A program made the translations under genes and the position numbers. Under the pieces are notes generated by a model, which was not told the DNA's origin, did no database searches, and saw only the letters and a program-made list of their open reading frames with translations. From Candidatus Butyricimonas faecavium (GTDB taxonomy: Bacteria; Bacteroidota; Bacteroidia; Bacteroidales; Marinifilaceae), in the NCBI GenBank assembly GCA_944321125.1, contig CALUKD010000005.1:102218-166217 (forward strand): a DNA stretch of 64,000 bases, written 5' to 3'. Shown here piece after piece: positions 8,710-18,100 of this stretch (the first letter of the stretch is position 1; the number at the start of each line of letters is the position of its first letter).

Positions 8710-10152
8710 ATGAGAAAAATTATCTTATTAGGAATATGTTTTTTAGTTTGTAATTGTGTATTTGCACAAGGAGTAAAATTTGACACGTTGTCTCTGGAGC
8801 AAGCTCTTACACGGGCACAAGCGGAAGGGAAACTTGTTTTTGTTGATGTTACTGCTTCTTGGTGTGGACCTTGTCAATTGATGCTTGAAGAGGTGTTAAA
8901 TAAAAAAGAGGTAGGTGAATTCTGTAATGAGCAATTTGTCTGTATACAAATGGATATAGATAAATTGGAAGGTAAAGATTTTAAGAAGAAGTACGGGGTG
9001 AAGTCTATTCCGGCATTTTTTATTTTGCAGAAGGATGGAGTTGTAAGGCATCGTTTGCAGGGATCGAGAAATCCGGAAGATTTTCTTGCTTGGGCTAAAC
9101 GCGGTGTAAATGAAACGTCATCATTGTTTTTCTTGAATAGTTTGCTTGGACGGAAACAGGAGATGAACTTGCAAAATATGGTTGATTATTATTTGGTGTT
9201 GAAAGATATAAGAAAATTGCATGAAGCCGATAGTGTTCGGGAAGTTTTATTTGGACAAGTTCCGTTTGAAAAATTGATAGATAAAGAATGTTGGCCTCTT
9301 TTCAACGGAGATGCATATGGAGGTAAATATTTTGAATTCGTGGTAAAACACGGAGACAAGTTTCGACAAAAGCAGGGAAAAGACCGTATTGATGATTATT
9401 TGGTTCAAGGTTATAAAAGAGAAATTCAGCGCTTGATGTATGAATGTCAAGCCTCTCCGGAAGCTTTTAGTTTGATAGATCAAATTAAAACAGTATTGTC
9501 TGATTCCGGTCGTAATATAATCTCGGAGGAGGATAAAGTGAAAATTGTATTGACTTGGGCGGAAGAAGTGAAAGCATTTTTAGAAAATGATATTTCGGGA
9601 ATGGTAGAAGGGATGCAAGAGCTGGTGGAGCTTAAAGAGTGGCGCGATTGCTTGTGGCATGCGATGAAATATGTTGGATTGAACGGAAAAGATGAAGACA
9701 AGGAGCGAATGGGGCAATTTACGTCCAAGATGTTGTTCGAATTTTCTAATACTCCTGTTGAGCAATGGGATTTTTATCAAAAATTTAGGTTTCTAGGTTT
9801 CCCGATAAGTTGTAACGAACAATTTTGGATAAATGCTTTAGAGCAAATGGAAGAGAAAAATAAGCCGTTACTGTTAGAATGTGTAAAGGGTAATGACGCT
9901 TATTTTATTACTCGAAATTGGGCGTGGGATTTACCCGAGCGGGTGAATTATCTGGATTCTTTGTGTGTTAGCGTGAGGATAGACATGGATGATCCCGATG
10001 TTGCTTTTTTGAAAGAGAGATTTGAAATAACGAATTACCCTGCTTATTTCTTGTTGGACAAAGAGGGTAAGGTCAGATATTCTTGGGAGGGTATGATTGA
10101 AGAAGATCAAGCCTTTAGAGACTCTTTACGGAAAGGATTGAAGGGGATTTGA
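8710..10152 (+). CDS. Periplasmic thioredoxin-family protein with two thioredoxin-like ends, cassette 1
   Basis: This is an exported thiol-disulfide protein of about 480 aa. A signal peptide (MRKIILLGICFLVCNCVFAQ) precedes an N-terminal thioredoxin fold with a WCGPC active site (Cys52 and Cys55) and the cis-proline element KSIPAFFILQKDG. A long helical middle follows. The last 60 residues resemble the second half of a thioredoxin fold again (ITNYPAYFLLDKEGKVRY) but with no CxxC. I chose ATG 8710 because it gives a clean signal peptide; the frame upstream has only a TTG. It closes cassette 1, and the second cassette also ends with a WCGPC protein. It may reduce disulfides in imported ligands or protect cassette proteins. 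Confidence 0.85.
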   Translation: MRKIILLGICFLVCNCVFAQGVKFDTLSLEQALTRAQAEGKLVFVDVTASWCGPCQLMLEEVLNKKEVGEFCNEQFVCIQMDIDKLEGKDFKKKYGVKSIPAFFILQKDGVVRHRLQGSRNPEDFLAWAKRGVNETSSLFFLNSLLGRKQEMNLQNMVDYYLVLKDIRKLHEADSVREVLFGQVPFEKLIDKECWPLFNGDAYGGKYFEFVVKHGDKFRQKQGKDRIDDYLVQGYKREIQRLMYECQASPEAFSLIDQIKTVLSDSGRNIISEEDKVKIVLTWAEEVKAFLENDISGMVEGMQELVELKEWRDCLWHAMKYVGLNGKDEDKERMGQFTSKMLFEFSNTPVEQWDFYQKFRFLGFPISCNEQFWINALEQMEEKNKPLLLECVKGNDAYFITRNWAWDLPERVNYLDSLCVSVRIDMDDPDVAFLKERFEITNYPAYFLLDKEGKVRYSWEGMIEEDQAFRDSLRKGLKGI

Positions 10153-10166
10153 CATTTCCTCTATAA

Positions 10167-10226
10167 ACAGAAGAAGAACTAGTAATTCCTATTCATCATA
10201 GGAAATATTCTAGCTCTTCTTCTGTT
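10167..10226. terminator. Bidirectional hairpin terminator between convergent genes
   Basis: Left arm 10167-10192 and right arm 10198-10226 form a long, nearly perfect hairpin (ACAGAAGAAGA pairs with TCTTCTTCTGT; ATTCCTAT/ATAGGAAAT lie near a 5-base loop). It lies between the thioredoxin gene (plus) and the nucleoside kinase gene (minus) and probably ends both transcripts. Confidence 0.75.
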
Positions 10227-10231
10227 ATACT

Positions 10232-11899
10232 CTAGTATTTAAACGAACTTCCTCCCAAGAACTCCCTCAAAATAGAGGTAGGAGGAATTTCTCGAGTGGG
10301 TACAGATTGGACGTACGAAAAGAACTTCAATAGGCGTGTAGCCTTGGAATGTTCCGGGTATTTTACTAGAACTTCTTCCAAAAGCGGAACAGCTTGTTGT
10401 TTCAAAGCTCCAAGCTCGTACACGAGTGCAGAGTTGAACATGACGTCAGCTTCTTCTTGATAAGGAGTGATGTGTTTTTGTTCACCGGAAAGCACGCTTT
10501 CCCATCTTTTCAGCGTGTCAAGGGCTGAATATCCCCGGTATTTATGATCTCGGACCATACGACGGATCAAACGATTGTCTGATGGGTTAATAATATTGTG
10601 ATTATCAATAGAAATAACCGTAAGTGCCGAAATAAATATTTTGAACAGGCTTTCATGAGGTAGGTATTCGGTTAACTTGGGGTTCAAGCCGTGAATACCT
10701 TCCACGATAACTACATTATTACTACTCATTTTTAATTTCTCCCCGTCATAGAAACGTTGGCCTGTTTCGAAAGAAAATTTGGGAATTTCCACTTCTTCAC
10801 CTCTCAATAAACTCATGATGTTATTGTTAAAGGTGTTGATGTCCAAGGCATCAATCGTCTCGAAGTCATATTCTCCTTTTTCATCCCGGGGAGTATCTTC
10901 CCGGTTTACGAAATAATTATCCAAAGATAAGTTGACAGGTTTGATGCCATTCACTAATAGTTGGACGGCCAATCGTTTCCCGAACGTAGTTTTTCCCGAA
11001 GAAGAGGGACCGGCGATAAGCACGACTTTTACCTTTTTCTGTTTTTTGATCTGATCGGCAATTTGAGAAATCTTTTTCTCGTGTAGAGCCTCGCTGACTT
11101 TAATCATGTCTCCGGCGTGTTTATGCTCGATGGCTTGATTTAAATGCCCGATTTGCATAACTTCAGAAATTTTACCCCAACGTTTAAACTCGCTGAAAGT
11201 GCTGAACAGTTTTTCTTGGGGTACAAACGGGAGTATTTGCGTGGGGTTTGTTCGGTCGGGAAGCATTAACAGCATTCCGTCCTTGTAATCCATCAGATCG
11301 AATACTTTCAAGCATCCGGTGGAAGGGGCTAGTGTTCCGTAAAAATAGTCGCAAGTCCCGTCAATGGAATAAACAGAGGTAAACATCTTTCCACGAGTGG
11401 AAAGTAATAACTCTTTATCCTTTAGGCCCTGTCGGTTGAAAAGTTTGATGGCTTCTTCCGTGGGAGTTTCCGTGCGCGTGATCTCATAATCGTGGTCGAT
11501 GATGCGTTGCATTTCTTTTTTTATCTCGATGATTCTGTCTCCGCTGAGAGTAAACTCTTTGTTTGCCAATCGGCAGAATATCCCGTTAGAAAGATGGTAT
11601 TCTACAACAAGTGTTTTTTTCGGGTAGAGGTTACGTATCGCCTTGTAAAGTACGAAAATAAGAGAACGCAGGTACACGCTATACCCGTCCAACGTGGTGA
11701 CGTCAACGAAGTTCACGTATTTTGGGTTGTATATCTCGTAGTGTAGATCTCGTACCTCGTTATTAACTAATGCTCCCAGAATGTTCTGATGATTCGTTGG
11801 GAACACGATTTTTTTGAATTCTTTTAAACTAGATCCCGTGGGAATCTGGTATTCTTGTCCATTGTTTTCACAAAAGACGGTTATTTTATTTTTTTCCAT
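10232..11899 (-). CDS. Nucleoside kinase (uridine kinase-like) with N-terminal TGS domain
   Basis: This is a cytosolic 555-aa kinase of a Bacteroidales/clostridial type. The N-terminal 65 residues form a TGS domain, and residues of about 70-230 resemble the threonyl-tRNA-synthetase additional domain. The phosphoribulokinase/uridine kinase domain begins near 290 with the P-loop GPSSSGKTTFGKRL, followed by the SLDNYFV and VVIVEGIHGL elements of uridine kinases. The family phosphorylates nucleosides for salvage; the substrate of this subfamily is not certain, and the TGS part hints at a regulatory nucleotide or RNA ligand. It stands alone between two terminators or gaps. Confidence 0.85.
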   Translation of the reverse strand: MEKNKITVFCENNGQEYQIPTGSSLKEFKKIVFPTNHQNILGALVNNEVRDLHYEIYNPKYVNFVDVTTLDGYSVYLRSLIFVLYKAIRNLYPKKTLVVEYHLSNGIFCRLANKEFTLSGDRIIEIKKEMQRIIDHDYEITRTETPTEEAIKLFNRQGLKDKELLLSTRGKMFTSVYSIDGTCDYFYGTLAPSTGCLKVFDLMDYKDGMLLMLPDRTNPTQILPFVPQEKLFSTFSEFKRWGKISEVMQIGHLNQAIEHKHAGDMIKVSEALHEKKISQIADQIKKQKKVKVVLIAGPSSSGKTTFGKRLAVQLLVNGIKPVNLSLDNYFVNREDTPRDEKGEYDFETIDALDINTFNNNIMSLLRGEEVEIPKFSFETGQRFYDGEKLKMSSNNVVIVEGIHGLNPKLTEYLPHESLFKIFISALTVISIDNHNIINPSDNRLIRRMVRDHKYRGYSALDTLKRWESVLSGEQKHITPYQEEADVMFNSALVYELGALKQQAVPLLEEVLVKYPEHSKATRLLKFFSYVQSVPTREIPPTSILREFLGGSSFKY

Positions 11900-11958
11900 G
11901 TTGGGAATTTTTTACATCCAATATAGACTGAGAGGTACAAATAGCGTGCCGAATATTT

Positions 11959-12885
11959 TTACTTGTATGCCTGTTTATTTTCAGGAATAGCAATATAGTA
12001 CGTTTTATGTTTTCCAACTTTTAATGAAGTCTGCCGTAACCAAGGATTAAAGCGTTTCAACGTTTTATAGGATATTCCATGTTTTTGTGCGAAATCCGCT
12101 AAATCCTTTATATTTTTGGTTACTTTGACCTGCGTGGTCGGTTCCACGGGATATAAGTGTTCCACGTAAAAATCGTACAAATGAGGTTCCTCCATGATTT
12201 GTTTTAATGCCAGCATACGATACACGTATCTTCCGGTTTCTTCATTCAACAAGAGGTCATAAAAGTTTTTTTCTTTTTGTCTGTTCATTTGTCTGGTGAG
12301 CATATTCATACCTCCATTATAGGAAGCTGCGGCCAAAGTCCAAGAACCGAATTTCTGATAAGCTTTTTTTAGATAGGCACAAGCTGCACGGGTTGACTTT
12401 TCTATGTGGTAGCGTTCGTCCACCTCTTTCGATACTTCCAACCCAAGTTCTTTGGCTGTCGCGCTCATGAACTGCCATATCCCTGCGGCTCCGGCGTAGG
12501 ATACAGCTATTGGGTTCAAGCTACTTTCGATAACGGCCAGATATTTGAAATCATTGGGAACCCCTTCTGCTTTTAGAATAGGTTCGATAATGTGAAAATA
12601 ACGGGGAGCATTTTTCAATATTTGTATTGTGTGCGAATGTAGGTAGGTGTTTACGATTAACTCCTTTTTGAAGGCTTCCGCTACATCAATTCTTTCCAGC
12701 GGGACCCGTTCTCCGGCCAAATTAAATGTTGTTGGAAAATCTACATCCGATGATTTCATGAGGAGAAATGGTGGTTCCTCCTTCTCTTCATGTTCTTGCA
12801 GATCATGATAAAGGTAGTATCCGATCGCTGCACTATTTAACAAGACAAGAATTGTCAGAAATGTAAGTAAAATGTTCCTTTTCAC
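11959..12885 (-). CDS. Lytic murein transglycosylase (SLT domain, MltD-like) with a LysM-like tail
   Basis: This is a cell-wall enzyme of 308 aa that cleaves the MurNAc-GlcNAc bond to give anhydro-MurNAc. The N-terminal hydrophobic segment (ILLTFLTILVLLNSAAIG) anchors or exports it. The SLT catalytic core is at about 100-215: YLAVIESSLNPIAVSYAGAAG gives the catalytic glutamate in VIESS, followed by GIWQFM and AAASYNGG. The C-terminal 60 residues (VTKNIKDLADFAQKHGISYKTL...) look like a LysM-type peptidoglycan-binding repeat. The gene lies 59 bases upstream of the nucleoside kinase on the same strand. A second lytic transglycosylase (MltF type) is encoded at 30174. Confidence 0.88.
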   Translation of the reverse strand: MKRNILLTFLTILVLLNSAAIGYYLYHDLQEHEEKEEPPFLLMKSSDVDFPTTFNLAGERVPLERIDVAEAFKKELIVNTYLHSHTIQILKNAPRYFHIIEPILKAEGVPNDFKYLAVIESSLNPIAVSYAGAAGIWQFMSATAKELGLEVSKEVDERYHIEKSTRAACAYLKKAYQKFGSWTLAAASYNGGMNMLTRQMNRQKEKNFYDLLLNEETGRYVYRMLALKQIMEEPHLYDFYVEHLYPVEPTTQVKVTKNIKDLADFAQKHGISYKTLKRFNPWLRQTSLKVGKHKTYYIAIPENKQAYK

Positions 12886-13192
12886 AGCCTATGATTTTAT
12901 TTTTCGAAAATACATCTTTTTCTTGATTTTTATGGTAAAGTCAAGAAAAAAGTGAATATAGAATCGCTAAGAATTGTACATTTTAGGAGGGCAACGGAAG
13001 GTTGTATGTAGAAAGTTTGTGGTATATAGTTGATGATGAATGTATTAAAAGATTTGAAGGGGGAGTACGTGCATATAGATGTATAGACCATATGGCACGG
13101 CTCTTGTCGTAAGGAAATTTCTTAGAAAATTGTTTATTCAAGAGTGTAGGGTAATTATTTTTTCATATTTTTGAAAAAATAATTATTCCGGC
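12886..13192. other. Intergenic region between divergent transglycosylase and ECF sigma genes
   Basis: This 307-base gap between divergent genes has no credible open frame. It must carry both promoters. A TATTTTCG box (minus strand, 12905-12912) lies just before the transglycosylase start. The right end carries a perfect inverted repeat listed separately. An imperfect hairpin (CTTGATTTT / AAAGTCAAG) lies near 12922-12945. Confidence 0.5.
13152..13185. promoter_or_regulatory. Perfect 14-bp inverted repeat just before the cassette 2 sigma gene
   Basis: TAATTATTTTTTCA (13152-13165) and its exact complement TGAAAAAATAATTA (13172-13185) are separated by six bases and end 7 bases before the sigma start codon. 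The position suggests an operator, or a hairpin in the mRNA leader that would hide the ribosome-binding region. No equivalent perfect repeat precedes the sigma gene of cassette 1. Confidence 0.65.
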
Positions 13193-13759
13193 ATGGGGAA
13201 TAGCAAACATGATATTACAAACGAAGATTGGATAAAAGGTTTAAAAAGTAACCCAGAGGAAGTTTTTGAACGAATATTCCGAGAAATGACTCCGGGATTA
13301 TTTCGGTTTGCCTTGGCTTATACCATGAATGAAGACACGGCAGAGGATATCGTGCAAGATACTTTTACACGTTTGTGGACAATGATTCCTTCTTTGCCGG
13401 ATAAAACTAATTTGTCTGCTTATCTTTACTCTTCAGTTAAAAATTCTTGTTTGAATTATTATAAACATCTTCAAGTAGAAGATGCTAACCAATCGAAGCT
13501 GACGGAGGCATTGATTTATGCCGGTACTTTAGAATACGAGGACAATTCTGTTTTGTTGGATAAAGTATGGGAGTGCTTGTGGAAATTACCTGATCAACAA
13601 AGAAAAGTGTTGGAGATGAAAATTTTTCAGAACATGAGTTATAAAGAAATTGCGCAGGCACTTGGTGTGTCTGAGGGTTCCGTCCATACGTACGTGAAGC
13701 GGGCTTATAAGTTTATCCGAGAGTCTATGCCGGCTGTGTATTTGTTCATGTTATTTTAA
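13193..13759 (+). CDS. ECF-type RNA polymerase sigma factor (FecI-like), cassette 2
   Basis: This 188-aa ECF sigma factor has region 2 (FRFALAYTMNEDTAEDIVQDTFTRLW) and region 4 (LPDQQRKVLEMKIFQNMSYKEIAQALGVSEGSV) clearly separated, as in Bacteroidales FecI-like proteins. It is followed after 85 bases by its FecR anti-sigma gene and then by a SusC with an STN domain. It should switch on the cassette when the outer-membrane receptor signals. It differs enough from the sigma factor at 328 that the two systems are probably insulated from each other. The start codon lies immediately downstream of a perfect inverted repeat. Confidence 0.92.
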   Translation: MGNSKHDITNEDWIKGLKSNPEEVFERIFREMTPGLFRFALAYTMNEDTAEDIVQDTFTRLWTMIPSLPDKTNLSAYLYSSVKNSCLNYYKHLQVEDANQSKLTEALIYAGTLEYEDNSVLLDKVWECLWKLPDQQRKVLEMKIFQNMSYKEIAQALGVSEGSVHTYVKRAYKFIRESMPAVYLFMLF

Positions 13760-13844
13760 AGAATTGTTTTTTTTGAATTTTTTCTGATTTTCTTGTACCC
13801 GGTTTTTCTTTGAGCTTGTCTTATAATAAAGACAATAGATAATC

Positions 13845-14966
13845 ATGGAGATAGACAAGATTAAACGAGTGGTTTTAGGACAGGCTTCAGAGAAAGAACG
13901 GGAGGAAGTGAATGTTTGGGCGCAGGAGGAAGAAGGCCGGAAACGTTTGTTGGCAGACGTGAAGTCATTTTATGAAGGCGATATGCCCGGAGAAGAAGAG
14001 ATTGCCGAGAAGGTGGAGCATATGTGGTCCCGGAGGCGGGTTGTATCAAGAAAACAACGAACAATGACTTACTTGCGTTGGGTAGGGGTGACAGCGTGTG
14101 TAATTGTGGCTATGGGTATAATTTTTTGGTTTGCGGAAAGAACTGAAAATGATAACGTGGTGATAGCGGATAATAAAGAAGTGCGTTTGATATTACCAGA
14201 CGGCAGTGCACACGGTCTGTCTACTTCGGGAGAGCGAACGATAAATATTCCCGGTTTTCGGGTAAACCGGGAAGGTACTATACAGGAAACTGAAAGAGTT
14301 AACCCAGAATTGGAGGTTACAGGTTTGAAGTATAATGAAATTGTTGTTCCCCAAGGAAGCGAATATTCGTTAACCCTTGCGGATGGAACGGTGATGAGAT
14401 TAAACTCGGATACGAGGGTAAGGTTTCCGAATACGTTTGCCGGAAAAGAACGGAGGGTGTTTTTGGACGGGGAGGCTTATTTTGAAGTGGTTCGAGATGA
14501 GTCCCGGCCTTTTTTAGTTGAATTTTCTGAGGGGATTGTACAGGTATTGGGTACTCATTTCAATGTAAAAGCACGTCGAAAACAGAATGCTTTCACGACA
14601 TTGGTTTCCGGTAAAGTAAAAGTTTCTTCCGGAAAAGATTCTGTGGTGCTTCAACCGGGGGAATATTGTGAGATTAACGCAAACGATCATCAACTTTCTG
14701 TCCATGAGGCTGATTTAATGTCTGTATTGGCATGGAAAAATGGAGAGTTTGTTTTTAAAAATGCTTCTCTTGAATACGTGATGAACGAGTTGGCTAGTTG
14801 GTATGACATGGAGGTTGTTTATGCTTCGGCTGATTTGAAAAATGTGAAGGTACATATTTATATGAATCGAACTCAAACATTGGAAGAGGCATTGGAGATT
14901 ATGTCTAAGATGGGAAATATTACTTATCAAGTGCAAGGAAGAAAGGTTATCGTGAAGAAACGATAA
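13845..14966 (+). CDS. FecR-family anti-sigma factor, cassette 2
   Basis: This 373-aa membrane sigma regulator pairs with the upstream ECF factor. The N-terminal cytoplasmic part is acidic (1-75). One membrane helix spans about 77-97 (YLRWVGVTACVIVAMGIIFW). The periplasmic FecR domain includes VPQGSEYSLTLADGTVMRLNSD and GEAYFEVVRDESRPF, then VLGTHFNVKA. The C-terminal DUF4974 domain (VMNELASWYDMEVVYAS...) should contact the STN domain of SusC. Two short GC-rich hairpins and a 12-codon frame separate it from the susC gene, so receptor production may be set apart from that of sigma/FecR. Confidence 0.92.
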   Translation: MEIDKIKRVVLGQASEKEREEVNVWAQEEEGRKRLLADVKSFYEGDMPGEEEIAEKVEHMWSRRRVVSRKQRTMTYLRWVGVTACVIVAMGIIFWFAERTENDNVVIADNKEVRLILPDGSAHGLSTSGERTINIPGFRVNREGTIQETERVNPELEVTGLKYNEIVVPQGSEYSLTLADGTVMRLNSDTRVRFPNTFAGKERRVFLDGEAYFEVVRDESRPFLVEFSEGIVQVLGTHFNVKARRKQNAFTTLVSGKVKVSSGKDSVVLQPGEYCEINANDHQLSVHEADLMSVLAWKNGEFVFKNASLEYVMNELASWYDMEVVYASADLKNVKVHIYMNRTQTLEEALEIMSKMGNITYQVQGRKVIVKKR

Positions 14967-14970
14967 AAGC

Positions 14971-14992
14971 GAGAGGTGTTGGCCCACCTCTC
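14971..14992. repeat. 8-bp GC-rich hairpin after FecR
   Basis: GAGAGGTG (14971-14978) and CACCTCTC (14985-14992) form a perfect stem with a 6-base loop 4 bases after the fecR stop codon. The bases that follow are A/T-rich but without a U-run, so it looks more like an attenuator or mRNA-stability hairpin than a full terminator. Confidence 0.5.
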
Positions 14993-15042
14993 TACATTAA
15001 AATGTTGATATATCAATAAGAACAATTTAATTTCACAAATTT

Positions 15043-15081
15043 ATGAAAAAAGAGATAGAAAAAATCGTTTTAGGTACTTAA
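15043..15081 (+). other. 12-codon frame in the susC leader, possible leader peptide or gene remnant
   Basis: ATG 15043 to TAA 15081 encodes MKKEIEKIVLGT. It lies in the 227-base gap between fecR and susC. Its upstream bases (15033-15051) match 19 bases in the N-terminal coding part of the other SusC gene (2233-2251). The peptide also resembles the FecR start (IKRVVLG). It may be a leader peptide, a duplication scar or chance. Confidence 0.3.
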
Positions 15082-15126
15082 AGTTATATTGTTAGTGGTG
15101 TGGCCTGTTTAAAAAGGTGAATGTAA

Positions 15127-15144
15127 AGGGGTGTTTTCACCCCT
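15127..15144. repeat. 7-bp GC-rich hairpin in the susC leader
   Basis: AGGGGTG (15127-15133) and CACCCCT (15138-15144) form a tight stem with a TTTT loop, 49 bases before the SusC start codon. It is the second GC-rich hairpin in this otherwise AT-rich gap. Confidence 0.5.
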
Positions 15145-15193
15145 ATGGAGAATATTGTACGAAAAAATGTAGAATTAATTATCAGTTTAATTT

Positions 15194-18100
15194 ATGAAAG
15201 ATTATCGACATAAATTTGTTCGGAGAATTTTTCGATTTTGTCCGAAAATAATGAAATGGTGCTTAGGAGTGTTTGTCGGATGTTTGTTAACGGAACCAGT
15301 GCGTGCACAAGACAATGAATTTCCTCGGGTAAATTTGGATATGAAAAATACTTCATTGATTGAAATTATAGAGGAGTTGCGTGTACAGACACGTTATAAT
15401 TTTTTATTTAATTCAGATGAACTTCGTTCATTCACGGGGATTACAATTCGTTTACAATCCGTGAATTTAAAACAGGCTCTTGATTCTTTACTAATAGGGC
15501 GTAAAACGGGGTTGACATATACGTTGGAAGACAAAACGGTGGTTATTCGGAAAGTGGTGGTTAAAAACCAACAAAAGTCGCTCACATTGAAGGGGATCGT
15601 TGTGGATAAGCAAAAAGAACCTTTACCGGGAGTGACGATAAAAGTGGAGGGGACTTCTTTGGGAACGGCGACTAACATTGATGGGGAGTTTACTTTAAAT
15701 TTACCTATGCAAGACGGGATACTAGAGGTTTCTTTTGTCGGGTTCAAAAGTAATCGTGTCCCGTTTTCGGCGGAGAAAAATACTTTCGATATAGTAATGG
15801 AGGAAGAGATTGAAAATTTAGATGAGGTAGTGGTGACCGGGGTTTTTACAAAGGCCAAGGAAAGTTATACGGGAGCGGCTACCACGATTACAGCTACAGA
15901 TCTGAAACGAGTTGGGAACCGAAACATTTTAAGTTCTATACGGAATTTCGATCCGAGCTTTAATATCGTGGATAATCCGACGATGGGATCCGACCCGAAT
16001 AGTTTGCCGGATATTACGATCCGTGGTAATTCGAGTATGACATCAAACGTGAGAGATTTGCAATCGGAATCTCAAAACACACAATCGGCCAATATGCCGC
16101 TATTTATCATGGATGGGTTTGAGATCACGTTAGAGCGGATGATGGATTTGGATGATAACCAAGTGGAGACAATTACATTATTGAAAGATGCCAGTGCCAC
16201 GGCAATGTATGGAACACGGGGTGCTAATGGTGTTGTAGTTATCACGACGAAGCAACCGGAGGCTGGAAAATTACAATTGACGTACAAAGGGGGACTGGCG
16301 ATTGAAGCTCCGGACCTGACTTCATATAATTTGTTAAACGCCAAAGAAAAGTTGGAATATGAAAAAGCGGCAGGATTATACACGTATAATGATGGACCGG
16401 GTGCAACTCAACATAGTTTGGAATCTCTTTATAATTCGAGAATGCTTGCTGCCGAGCGTGGGGTGAACACATACTGGTTAAAATATCCGGTTCGAACGGG
16501 AGTAGGACACAATCACAGTTTGCGTTTGGAAGGAGGACGTGAGGAAATTCGTTATGCCGTTGGTTTATCATACAAAAATGTGGCTGGAGCGATGAAAGGA
16601 TCGGATCGTAATACGCTAAACGGTAATGTTTTTCTTTCTTATAAATTGAAAAAGCTGACATTTCAAAATGATTTGCAGGTGTCGTCAAATAAATCCCAGA
16701 ATTCACCTTACGGAACATTTTCTCAGTATGCGAAAATCAATTCTTATTGGAAACCTTATGATGACGAGGGGAATCTGTTGATGATTCTGGATGAACGGAT
16801 TTATTCTAATGAAGCGTATGGTTCTTCATATAGCAATACGGTGTATAATCCATTGTATAATGCTTATCTTCCGAGTATTGATAATAGTAAATATACGCAG
16901 ATTACCAATAATTTTGCCGTGGAGTGGACAATTTTACCGGAACTCATTCTGCGTGGAAAATTTAGCGTGACTTCTAAAAATTCGCGTTCAGATGAATACA
17001 AACCGGCGAGTCACACGGATTTCTTGAAATATACGGGAGATGACTACGAACGGCGTGGGTCTTATGAAATGGGGTATGGTGAAAGTTTCAAGTATGAAGC
17101 GGATTTTACACTGAATTATAATAAAACGTTTAAGGGAGTACATCAGTTATATGTGGGATTAGGATATAATTTTGCCGAAGAAAAGACAGAGAATTATTTA
17201 TTTTCTGCAGAGGGAATTCCTGATGATTATTCAGATTTCATCGGTCTTGCGGCTTCTTATAAAAAAGATGGTTCTCCTTACGGTGATGAAGGAATATCTC
17301 GGCGAGCCGGAGGCATTGTGAACGTGAATTATACTTACGACCGCCGTTATTTTATTGATGTGTCAGGTAAGCTTGAAGGTTCCTCCAAGTTTGGGGCTGA
17401 TAATCGTTATGCTCCTTTCTGGTCTATCGGTGCAGGTTGGAATATCCATCAAGAGCACTTTTTGGGGAATAGCGGATTGTTAAATACGGCACGTTTGCGT
17501 GTGTCTTACGGAACATCGGGAGCACAGAATTTCTCTCCTTACCAGGCAATGCGTACGTTTAAATATTTTAGTGGCCAAAATTATAATGGCAATGCGGGTT
17601 CGTACCTTTTGGGTATAGGTAATCCGGAGTTAGGATGGCAGAAGACAGGGCAATTGAATATCGGGATGGAATTAGGAATGTTTGAAAATCGTCTGAAAGT
17701 GAATGTGGATTGGTATAATAAATTGACAGATGATATGTTAGCTGATATTACGTTGCCTTTGGCTGGAGGTTTTGGAAGTTACAAGGCAAATGTAGGGAAG
17801 GTACAAAACCGGGGTATTGAAGTGTCAGTAAATGCTTATTTGATTCGTAATAGTGAACGTAATCTTTTTTGGTCTGTTGGAGGAACGGTTCTTTACAATA
17901 AGAATGAAATTAAAGAAATTTCCAATTCATTGGAGTTCTTAAATGAGGAATTATTGAATAATGATGGTGCTAACCCCAGTTTCCTTTTTAAAGAAGGGCA
18001 ATCTATGAATACAATTTTCGCTGTCCGTTCTTTAGGGATTGATCCGGCAAATGGTAAGGAAATTTATCTGAAAGCGGATGGGCACACGCAAACTTATAAC

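Noticed and set aside
16242..16718. 158-codon minus-strand frame inside susC of cassette 2
   Set aside because: It is the antisense of conserved plug and barrel codons, its product has no recognisable feature, and a real gene there would break a complete SusC.
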